DNA of 11,922 nt from Thermoflexales bacterium (lineage in GTDB: Bacteria; Chloroflexota; Anaerolineae; B4-G1; SLSP01), in assembly GCA_007130345.1 (NCBI GenBank), contig SLSP01000265.1:1-11922 (forward strand). The letters run 5' to 3'. A model generated the notes under the pieces. That model searched no databases. It saw nothing but the letters and a program-made list of their open reading frames with translations, and was not told the origin of the DNA. Numbering within the stretch: position 1 is the stretch's first letter; each line of letters starts with the position of its first letter. Position numbers and translations under genes: made by a program. This document shows positions 1-5,657 of the stretch, piece after piece.

Positions 1-464
1 ACTTTTTTTACCGCCCGCAACGTATAGCCCAGGTCATTCAACCGTTGGCGAATGATCTCGACACTCGGGACACTGTCGTCCGTGTAGCCTTCCCGCGTCA
101 GCAGTTCAGCCCGGACACTGGCCGCGCTCAAGCGGAGATACAGCCGGGTACTTTGAAAACTGGGATCGGTTTGGCTATGTTGGTCGGCAATGGCCCGGAT
201 ATCGGCGTGTAACTGCGGGGACTGCGCTTCCACGCGTTTCCGGCCTCGTCCGGCATAGTCATCGACACATCGGAAGCCACTGTCTAATTCATAGGTCCCC
301 TTACGTAGCGCTTCCCGACTCCAGCCCAATTCGCGGTGCAAGAAGCGATGACTTTTGGGTCCCAGCGTACGTGCTACGCGCGCCATATACAAGCGGCGTT
401 CCGCGCCCCGTAAGGCTTTGACGGTTTCTTGGTGTAATTCTTTTTCCGCAGCACTGAAGTTCAT
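1..464 (-). CDS. Transposase, ISAzo13-like, N-terminal part (runs off window)
   Basis: An open frame starts at ATG 464 and stays open to the window edge (154 codons), so the C-terminus with most of the catalytic core lies outside. A GGGAGAG sequence precedes the ATG. The protein has an N-terminal helix-turn-helix-like stretch (around LGWSREALRKGTYEL), then GRGRKRVE, SQTDPSFQSTRLY and a segment ending RLNDLGYTLRAVKKS. This succession resembles the ISAzo13 / Rhodopirellula-type DDE transposases (PF07592) as I remember them, where the sequence next runs into the first catalytic region. The DDE residues cannot be checked here. An IS630-like DDE transposase is the main alternative. The gene is adjacent to an inverted-repeat element at 551-670 and to a truncated gene, consistent with a transposition hotspot. 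Confidence 0.75.
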   Translation of the reverse strand, partial: MNFSAAEKELHQETVKALRGAERRLYMARVARTLGPKSHRFLHRELGWSREALRKGTYELDSGFRCVDDYAGRGRKRVEAQSPQLHADIRAIADQHSQTDPSFQSTRLYLRLSAASVRAELLTREGYTDDSVPSVEIIRQRLNDLGYTLRAVKK

Positions 465-550
465 CCGTTATCTCTCCCAGTAAACTAAACTATGGCGTAA
501 GTGTACCACATTATTGGCTGGTTTTAATTCTTGGAACAGCCTTAGTGTCA

Positions 551-670
551 TAAAGTATTCGCCACTTTCGCCCGCCAGATTTGCCCCACTACCTGTAGGG
601 GGTAATTCGACAATTCGACCACAAGGGGTAGTGGTTTGCGAGATCACTCCCCAAGGTGGCGAATACTTTA
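551..670. mobile_element. MITE-like element or IS end with 15-bp perfect inverted repeats
   Basis: The sequence TAAAGTATTCGCCAC at 551-565 is repeated as its exact reverse complement at 656-670. Inside each arm, at almost the same distance (20 and 21 nt), lies a second inverted pair, CCACTACC at 586-593 and GGTAGTGG at 627-634. The centre has a short direct repeat, AATTCGA, at 604-610 and 612-618. Both outer ends begin or end with TA, as would result from a TA target duplication. It has no convincing coding capacity. It lies between a truncated gene (668-904) and a transposase start (464), so it may be a free MITE or the upstream end of the IS that carries the transposase. The repeats are seen directly; the mobility is inferred. 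Confidence 0.65.
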
Positions 671-904
671 ATACAGTAACCATATTGGAAAATCGTGTCT
701 ATTGAAATACTCAGGCCACAACACGATCGTCCACCCATTTGTGGGGCTGAAAACCGTTGCGTCGGTTCTTGGAGATGGTTCAGCCTGCCCTGGATGGAAC
801 ACCTCGCAAGCAACATCAAACCTGGCAGTGTACTGCTGGACTGCTTGGACTAAGCCTTCAACCGTCACGTTCTGGAAGGCGGAAACTGCGAGAAAGTATC
901 CCAC
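668..904 (-). pseudogene. 5' fragment of an unrecognised gene, truncated at the inverted-repeat element
   Basis: The frame begins with GTG at 904, preceded by AAAGGAG at 7-nt spacing, a strong ribosome-binding site. It encodes MGYFLAVSAFQNVTVEGLVQ and continues to WPEYFNRHDFP before ending WLLY-stop. The stop codon lies inside the terminal TA of the element whose repeat ends at 670, so the 78-codon product is almost certainly cut short by that insertion. The sequence has the amphipathic, well-composed look of a real protein, unlike the frames opposite it. I recall similar small conserved proteins with a FNxHDxP motif followed by a longer C-terminal half, but I cannot name a family or function. 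No continuation of the frame is visible on the other side of the element (465-550). A promoter candidate lies about 150 nt upstream. Confidence 0.65.
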
Positions 905-1057
905 TTATGTTCTCCTTTGTACACTAACGACTTGGGATTCAGCCGCGCGCGCCCGTGAGCGTGGAACTCCGATCTCCCTGGCGCGCTTATGGGGAAATCC
1001 CACGGGGGAAACGTCCCGATGCTGGGCTGTGTGGCATCTCCCGACCATTTCCTTCCT
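905..1057 (-). other. GC-rich leader upstream of the truncated gene
   Basis: About 146 nt separate the predicted transcription start from the GTG at 904. The stretch carries no convincing ORF and no tRNA or recognised riboswitch. It has a short GATGC/GCATC inverted pair and runs of G and C around GGGGAAATCCC and GGGGGAAACGTCCC. It may be a structured leader, but nothing firmer is supported. Confidence 0.3.
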
Positions 1058-1086
1058 ATTATACGGCATAATTTGATGCAGGGCAA
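1058..1086 (-). promoter_or_regulatory. Sigma70-type promoter candidate for the truncated gene
   Basis: On the minus strand, TTGCCC (1081-1086) is followed after exactly 17 nt by a perfect TATAAT (1058-1063). It lies between the end of the ABC permease gene (1161) and the truncated gene (start 904), with the expected direction. The -10 box and spacing are consensus; the -35 matches 4 of 6 bases. Confidence 0.55.
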
Positions 1087-1160
1087 TAAAACATTGCGTT
1101 GGCCGGGTTTTCCCAGCGTCAATCTTAGACCGTCACCAACGCTCAACAAGCTGCGCGGGA

Positions 1161-2276
1161 TCAGAGCAAGCGCTTGCGGAAGGTCGCCAACGCGATGAGC
1201 ATCCCCCCCAGGTACATCGCGGAGAGAAAGGCCACTTCGCGCCACAGGTGACGGATGCCCAGGCCCTTCACGAAGATGCCGCGTGCAATGACGATGAAGT
1301 GCGTCGCCGGGAAGATGTCCGAGGTGAGCCGGTCAAGCCCCTCGCCCAGGATCGGCGAGATCAGGCCACAGACAAAGAAGCTCGGCACGAAGAAGAACGC
1401 CAACACGATGAAGAAGGCCACCTGTTGCGTTTTGAGGATGGGCGAGGTCGCTGTGACCAGGCCGATAGTCGCCGCGAGGTACAGGGCGGTGAGCAGCAGA
1501 TAGAGCGGGAGTGAGCCGCGGAAGGGGATGCGGAACCAGAAGATGGCTACCAGCCACGCGATCAGCACGCTGATCATCCCCAGGGTGATGTAGGCCAGGG
1601 ACTTGCCGAAGAGATATTCCGCGCCCATCACCGGGGTCGTGATCAGCCCCTCGAAGGAGCCGAGTTCGCGCTCGCGCGCCATCGACAGGCCGTAGGCCAA
1701 CGCCGGCATCGAGAGCACAATGGACGTGAGGCCCGGCACCATCCCCACCATCGCGCGCATCTCCGGATTGTACCAGCGCACCGAGCGCAATTCCAGCGGT
1801 TGGGCGACAACATCACGCCCGGCCAGCAGCACGTCGCCGCTGAAGGCCGCGGAACGCGCCACCAGGTAGCCTCGGAGTTGCGGCACGAGCATCGAGTCCG
1901 TCGCGTCGAAGATCGCGTGGACGCGGGTCGGCTCGCCGATGATCAGTCGCTCGCCAAAGCCCCTGGGGATGATCAGCGCGAAGTCAGCCCGGCCGCTGCG
2001 CAAGAGCGCCTCGATGTCCGCGTGCCGCTCGATGACGCCGGCCTGGATGAAGTCGCCATCGGCAGTGATGGCTGCAACGTAGCGCCGCGAAAACGCCGAC
2101 TGGTCGAGATCCCACAACGCGAAGCGCCCATACTGCGCTTCTATCGCGAAAATGTTCGCTAGCAGCAGCAGCAGGAAGGCCGGGGCCAGGGAGACCAGCA
2201 ACAACGTGCGCGGCGCGCGCAGGATGTGCCGATATTCTTTGTAGAGGATGGCCCAAAAGCGGCGGGGCGAGAACAT
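1161..2276 (-). CDS. ABC-2 type transporter permease (YhhJ/YbhS-like)
   Basis: A 371-residue membrane protein with the ABC-2 permease layout. After a cytosolic start (RRFWAILYKEYRHILRAPRT) comes a first transmembrane helix (about 23-46) rich in Leu and Ala, then an extracytoplasmic domain of about 130 residues. The membrane half contains SMARERELGSFEGLITTPV, the typical cytosolic motif of drug or polysaccharide export permeases that contacts the ATPase, and about five further helices. It would form the membrane channel of an efflux ABC transporter. The ATG at 2276 forms a TGATG overlap with the methyltransferase stop and has AGGAGG 4 nt upstream. A GTG one codon earlier (2279) is too close to that site. 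No ATP-binding subunit is visible downstream, so its partner must lie elsewhere. Substrate unknown. Confidence 0.88.
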   Translation of the reverse strand: MFSPRRFWAILYKEYRHILRAPRTLLLVSLAPAFLLLLLANIFAIEAQYGRFALWDLDQSAFSRRYVAAITADGDFIQAGVIERHADIEALLRSGRADFALIIPRGFGERLIIGEPTRVHAIFDATDSMLVPQLRGYLVARSAAFSGDVLLAGRDVVAQPLELRSVRWYNPEMRAMVGMVPGLTSIVLSMPALAYGLSMARERELGSFEGLITTPVMGAEYLFGKSLAYITLGMISVLIAWLVAIFWFRIPFRGSLPLYLLLTALYLAATIGLVTATSPILKTQQVAFFIVLAFFFVPSFFVCGLISPILGEGLDRLTSDIFPATHFIVIARGIFVKGLGIRHLWREVAFLSAMYLGGMLIALATFRKRLL

Positions 2277-3139
2277 CACGCCTCCTGGCGGACGGACGCC
2301 ATCTCCAAAATCCCCTCCGCCGACACAGCGAAGGCGTGCCCTTGCTCGCAGCCATAGCGGTCGCCATCGCGGGAGACCGGGGCATGGCAGCGCGGACAGC
2401 GTAACACCTCATCGAGGGCGCGCAGCCCCACCGCGCGCCGCACGCCGGGCTTGATGGCCCAGACCATCTCATAATCCACCTGCCAGGGGCGGATGCGGAT
2501 CATCTCCATCTCCAACGCCTGGAGCTTCTCCTCCAGAGCTTGCGCCGAGTGGGTGCGACCGGGCATCCAGCGTGCCGTCTTGCCGATGCGGTTGGTGGTG
2601 AGCAAGATGCCGCCGGGACGCAGGACGCGTGCGAGTTCGCGCAGCACGCGGTCGGGATCGGGCATAAACTCCAGCGCTTCCAGACAGGCCACCGCGTCGA
2701 AGATGTCATCGGGGAAGGGTAGCTCGCTGGCATCCTGCCAGATAAAGGTGAGGCGGTCGGCCCAGGGCTGGCATTTGGGCAGCGCCTCGACCAGCATCTT
2801 GCGCGACAAATCCAGGCCGATGACGCGCCCCGGATATTGCGTGTAGCGGAAGAGGCCGTAGGGTAGGCGTGCGGTGCCCGTCGCCACGTCCAGCACCAGA
2901 GGATCGGTAAAGCCGGATAACGCCAACTTCTGGCGCAGGGGACGCGCCAGAAGCATTTCTTCGTAAGTCGGTTGGAAGGCCTTGATGTTATCGTAAGCGT
3001 GGGCCGAGGCGTCGTACAGCCAGGTTACGACGCGCCGCCCCAGGTAGGCACCTTCGGCGATGATCAATTGCCAATAGAGAAAGGCCGCGACGCCCCCTAG
3101 CAGGGCCAGCAGGCCGAGCGACCACCCCAGCCACGCCAT
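2276..3139 (-). CDS. Membrane-anchored SAM-dependent methyltransferase with C-terminal zinc ribbon
   Basis: A 287-residue protein. Residues 1-27 form a hydrophobic helix, probably a membrane anchor. The class I methyltransferase core follows: motif I LDVATGTAR (83-91), the acidic end of strand 2 at VIGLDLS, QDASELPFPDDIFDAV at the motif II-III region, and LRPGGILLTTNR. This resembles the UbiE/Methyltransf_11 group. The C-terminus carries a Cys/His cluster (C248, C251, C264, H268) in the pattern C-x2-C-x12-C-x3-H, followed by FAVSAEGILEM. That resembles the zinc ribbon found at the N-terminus of rRNA methyltransferase RlmA, here at the opposite end. The substrate is unknown; the anchor argues for a lipid or membrane-associated target. 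Its ATG directly abuts the upstream TAG, and its stop overlaps the permease start, so the three genes look translationally coupled. Confidence 0.85.
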   Translation of the reverse strand: MAWLGWSLGLLALLGGVAAFLYWQLIIAEGAYLGRRVVTWLYDASAHAYDNIKAFQPTYEEMLLARPLRQKLALSGFTDPLVLDVATGTARLPYGLFRYTQYPGRVIGLDLSRKMLVEALPKCQPWADRLTFIWQDASELPFPDDIFDAVACLEALEFMPDPDRVLRELARVLRPGGILLTTNRIGKTARWMPGRTHSAQALEEKLQALEMEMIRIRPWQVDYEMVWAIKPGVRRAVGLRALDEVLRCPRCHAPVSRDGDRYGCEQGHAFAVSAEGILEMASVRQEA

Positions 3140-3970
3140 CTACAGCGCCGCCGCGACCAGCATCAACGCCGCCAGAATCCAGGGCGCGACGGCCCGCCGA
3201 TAGACAGCGGGGGGGGGACGGTGGAAAAGCAGATGCAAGCCAGGCAGTGTCAACAGCACCAGCATGCCCGCCACGCTGAAATGTCCCAGGCTGATGAGGA
3301 ACAGTGCGCCGACGAGAGGCCCGCCGACGGCCCACGGCTTAGGCGCGGCGAAGAGGGCGACGAAGACGGTGAGCGTGAGGGCAGCCAACGCCTGACGCAG
3401 CGAGGGCGATCCGCCCAACGACGCGCCGAGCAGCCACGGCAGGCCCACACCGGCGGCGGCCTGCCAGCCGATGCCCACGCGGCCCCGGCCCGCGTGCCAC
3501 AGCGCCGCGATCTCGGCCAGGCTAACGAGGCACAGGGTGAGCAGGAGCGCGTAGCGTCCGCCCACAATCCCCATCAGCAGGCTGACCACAAGGGCGAGGG
3601 CGGCCCGGCGCAGGGGGAGGGCCAGCGGTTCGCGGCCCACCTCGTGCCACCAGGAGCGCGCCTGCTCCAGCGTGTGATGCAACGCCGCGCCGGGCGTCTC
3701 CGGTTGCAGATAAGGCCAGCGCGGCAGCGCGAGCTTCCGTTCCCAGTGCCGCCAGCGCGCCAGGGGCGTGGCCCAATCGGTGCGGGTCAGTACCCGCCAG
3801 AAGGGCCGCCATCCGCCCAGAAGCAGGGCCAGCGCAGCCGCCACCGCCGTCAGATCGGCGGATTGCGCAGCCCACGCGCCGCCCAACAGCGCCACAATGG
3901 GGACGAGGGGCCATACATCCCTCACCTGCACGCCTGGAACTGCCGTCGATACATCCAGAGTTTCTGCCAT
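3140..3970 (-). CDS. Unrecognised multi-pass membrane protein
   Basis: A 276-residue protein I do not recognise. It has two N-terminal hydrophobic segments (about 20-36 and 40-54), a soluble Trp- and Arg-rich middle (about 55-120, with RWRHWERKLALPRWPYLQP), and then five or six hydrophobic helices to the C-terminus. It lacks a signal peptide or any catalytic motif I can see. The ATG at 3970 has no good Shine-Dalgarno site, but a TATAAT box ends 9 nt upstream, so the message may be leaderless. It is the first gene of a tight three-gene set: its TAG abuts the methyltransferase ATG, which in turn overlaps the permease. The context suggests a role together with these in membrane lipid or envelope modification and export, but this is inference. 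Confidence 0.75.
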   Translation of the reverse strand: MAETLDVSTAVPGVQVRDVWPLVPIVALLGGAWAAQSADLTAVAAALALLLGGWRPFWRVLTRTDWATPLARWRHWERKLALPRWPYLQPETPGAALHHTLEQARSWWHEVGREPLALPLRRAALALVVSLLMGIVGGRYALLLTLCLVSLAEIAALWHAGRGRVGIGWQAAAGVGLPWLLGASLGGSPSLRQALAALTLTVFVALFAAPKPWAVGGPLVGALFLISLGHFSVAGMLVLLTLPGLHLLFHRPPPAVYRRAVAPWILAALMLVAAAL

Positions 3971-3979
3971 AGTGAGGGC

Positions 3980-4008
3980 ATTATACCCTAATTGGCCCCG
4001 CGTGAAAA
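3980..4008 (-). promoter_or_regulatory. Promoter candidate giving a near-leaderless transcript
   Basis: On the minus strand, TTTTCA (4003-4008) lies 17 nt before a perfect TATAAT (3980-3985). The ATG of the membrane protein begins only 9 nt after the -10 box, so transcription would start within a few bases of the start codon. The -35 box sits in one arm of an 8-bp inverted repeat (3999-4006 and 4027-4034). Confidence 0.55.
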
Positions 4009-4027
4009 CCGCGCCCCGCTTATGCCT

Positions 4028-4393
4028 TCACGCGCGCGGCGGCGGAAATGGGCTGCTGACTTCCAGCGTCTTGAGTTCGTGTTCCAGCAAATAGTTGAGC
4101 ACCGTCCGTAGCACGATGATAGCCCCCAGGCGCAACAGGTCTTCCCACGTCGAGGACAGCGTCGTCTTGAGAATATCCGCCGCGACCTGGAATTCCAAAG
4201 CCAATACCATGCTTTGCCCCAATTGGATGCGCAGGGCCGAGATGTCCAGCGGGTGATACTGTCCGAACAACTGCTCTACATAGTGCCAGATAGCCCGGAT
4301 CACGCCCGACGCGATGATGAACGCGCCCATAATCTCCACGAGCATAATCAAGATGCTGAAAGCTATATCTAACAGGTGATCCATTGCTGCCAT
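4028..4393 (-). CDS. DUF1622 family membrane protein
   Basis: A 121-residue protein matching the DUF1622 (PF07784) pattern. A first helix (IAFSILIMLVEIMGAFII) is followed by a short loop and the signature LRIQLGQSMVLALEFQVAAD. Then come ILKTTLSSTWEDLLRLGAII and RTVLNYLLEHELKTLE, a second pair of membrane helices. The family is a small inner-membrane protein of unknown function common in many phyla. The ATG at 4393 was chosen; a G-rich stretch about 11 nt upstream may be its ribosome-binding site. ATG 4384 is a close alternative, and a TTG at 4423 would put coding sequence right against the ftsZ terminator. It lies directly after that terminator, so it needs its own promoter or read-through; I see no clear promoter. 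Confidence 0.85.
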   Translation of the reverse strand: MAAMDHLLDIAFSILIMLVEIMGAFIIASGVIRAIWHYVEQLFGQYHPLDISALRIQLGQSMVLALEFQVAADILKTTLSSTWEDLLRLGAIIVLRTVLNYLLEHELKTLEVSSPFPPPRA

Positions 4394-4421
4394 TTTTCCA
4401 CTAACTTCCCCCAACTTCCCC

Positions 4422-4453
4422 AAAACAAAAGCCTTCGATGGGGTATCGAAGGC
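4422..4453 (-). terminator. Intrinsic terminator of the ftsZ operon
   Basis: A perfect 9-bp stem, GCCTTCGAT with ATCGAAGGC, encloses a 5-nt loop (4431-4453). On the minus strand it is followed by TTTTGTTTT (4422-4430). It lies about 50 nt after the ftsZ stop and marks the end of the division operon. Confidence 0.85.
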
Positions 4454-4462
4454 AAGCGACTC

Positions 4463-4486
4463 CAGGAGCCGGAAGCCCGGCTCCTG
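4463..4486 (-). other. Second hairpin directly after ftsZ
   Basis: A perfect 10-bp stem, CAGGAGCCGG with CCGGCTCCTG, closes a 4-nt loop. It stands 18 nt after the ftsZ stop and 9 nt before the terminator hairpin. It has no T-run of its own. It could stabilise the 3' end or act with the next stem as a tandem terminator. Confidence 0.75.
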
Positions 4487-4504
4487 TGATTTGCTATCTC
4501 CCGA

Positions 4505-5635
4505 TCAGTTGCGCCGCCGCAGAAAAGCGGGGACTTCGATATTGTCGCGGTCAACCACGCCGGAGCTGAAAAGCTCCTGCGCTTCGAGGCGACGTTGCGC
4601 CTGCGAACGCGGCGTTGTGCTGCGTTCCGGGCGATCTTCCCCATCGAAGCCGGTGGCGATGACGGTGATGCGCACCTCTTCTTCCATCGCCTCGTCGATA
4701 ACGGCCCCAAAGATGAGGTTGACATCGGGGTGCGCCGTCTCGCGGATGATCGACGCGGCCTCGTTGACCTCGAAGAGGGTCAGGCTTTCGCCGCCGGTGA
4801 TGTTGAACAGGATGCCGTGCGCGCCGTCGATGGTGATGTCCAGCAATCGGCTGGAGATGGCCTGCTGCGTGGCTTCCAGGGCGCGATTTTCGCCGGTGGC
4901 CCGCCCAACGGCCATCAGAGCCGCGCCGCCTTCCTGCATAATCGCCTTGACATCGGCGAAGTCCAGGTTGATCAACCCCGGCACGGTGATGACCTCGGTG
5001 ATCCCCTGGATGCCCTGGCGCAGCACGTCATCGGCCAGGCAGAAGGCGTTGGTGAGGCTCACCCGCTTCTCCGTGATTTCCAGCAGCCGGTCGTTGGGAA
5101 TGACAATGAGCGTATCCACCACTTGCTTCAACGCCTCGATGCCTTCCTGCGCGGCTTTGGATCGCCGCGCTCCCTCGAACCCGAAGGGCCGGGTCACGAC
5201 GCCGATGGTCAGCGCCTTCAGGTCCTCTTTGGCGACGCGGGCGATGACCGGCGCGGCGCCGGTGCCCGTCCCGCCCCCCATCCCGGCGGTGACGAAGACC
5301 ATATCGGAGCCTTCCAGGACTTCACGGATCTCGTCCTGACTTTCTTCGGCGGCTTTGCGCCCGATTTCCGGTACACCACCGGCTCCTAACCCGCGCGTGA
5401 CCGCGTCTCCGAGGCGCAGGAGCTTGGGAGCCTGGCACAACATCAATGCCTGAGCATCAGTGTTGGCGGCCATAAACTCGACGCCTTGAAGTCCTTCTGA
5501 GATCATCCGATTGACAGCATTGCTGCCGCCGCCACCTACGCCAATGACGCGAATCTGTGCGAAATTCTCTCCCGCAGCTCCCATAATGGCACCTCCTTCT
5601 GATGCTTTACGTGAAATTTTTCTATAAGTACTCAT
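4505..5635 (-). CDS. ftsZ: Cell division protein FtsZ
   Basis: The bacterial tubulin homologue that forms the GTP-dependent Z ring at the division site. With the start at ATG 5635 it has 376 residues. Counting from the second start (359 residues), GGGGSN is at 17-22, the tubulin signature GGGTGTG at 103-109 and the T7 catalytic loop NLDFADV at 206-212. The C-terminal peptide IEVPAFLRRRN is the conserved tail that binds FtsA and other partners, joined by a variable linker (around SGVVDRDN). All key residues are present. Two in-frame ATGs (5635 and 5584) each have a strong Shine-Dalgarno site; 5635 gives a 17-residue basic N-terminal extension. It follows ftsA after 22 nt and is closed by the terminator at 4422-4453. 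Confidence 0.97.
   Translation of the reverse strand: MSTYRKISRKASEGGAIMGAAGENFAQIRVIGVGGGGSNAVNRMISEGLQGVEFMAANTDAQALMLCQAPKLLRLGDAVTRGLGAGGVPEIGRKAAEESQDEIREVLEGSDMVFVTAGMGGGTGTGAAPVIARVAKEDLKALTIGVVTRPFGFEGARRSKAAQEGIEALKQVVDTLIVIPNDRLLEITEKRVSLTNAFCLADDVLRQGIQGITEVITVPGLINLDFADVKAIMQEGGAALMAVGRATGENRALEATQQAISSRLLDITIDGAHGILFNITGGESLTLFEVNEAASIIRETAHPDVNLIFGAVIDEAMEEEVRITVIATGFDGEDRPERSTTPRSQAQRRLEAQELFSSGVVDRDNIEVPAFLRRRN
5582..5598 (-). promoter_or_regulatory. Internal ribosome-binding site and alternative ftsZ start
   Basis: On the minus strand, AAGGAGGT (5591-5598), fully complementary to the usual anti-Shine-Dalgarno, lies 6 nt before an in-frame ATG at 5584. The upstream start at 5635 has AGGAGGAG (5641-5648) 5 nt before it. 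The internal start begins near the residue where most FtsZ proteins begin their conserved core. Confidence 0.7.
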
Positions 5636-5657
5636 CTGTTCTCCTCCTGGCCCAACG

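Noticed and set aside
468..683. A 71-codon minus-strand frame running through the inverted-repeat element
   Set aside because: It crosses both repeat arms, is Pro/Gly/Ser-rich, has no good ribosome-binding site and looks like chance.
911..1057. Possible tRNA or riboswitch in the leader of the truncated gene
   Set aside because: No cloverleaf, no T-loop consensus pairing and no known riboswitch core could be found; only short inverted pairs.
702..1076. A 124-codon plus-strand frame in the left intergenic stretch
   Set aside because: It is antisense to the better supported truncated gene and has no ribosome-binding site or recognisable content.
3221..3991. A 256-codon plus-strand frame opposite the membrane protein
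   Set aside because: The product is a low-complexity Gln/Arg/Ala-rich sequence, the mirror of Leu/Ala-rich membrane codons.
4491..5389. Two long plus-strand frames opposite ftsZ
   Set aside because: Both lie across all conserved FtsZ motifs on the other strand and look like nothing known.
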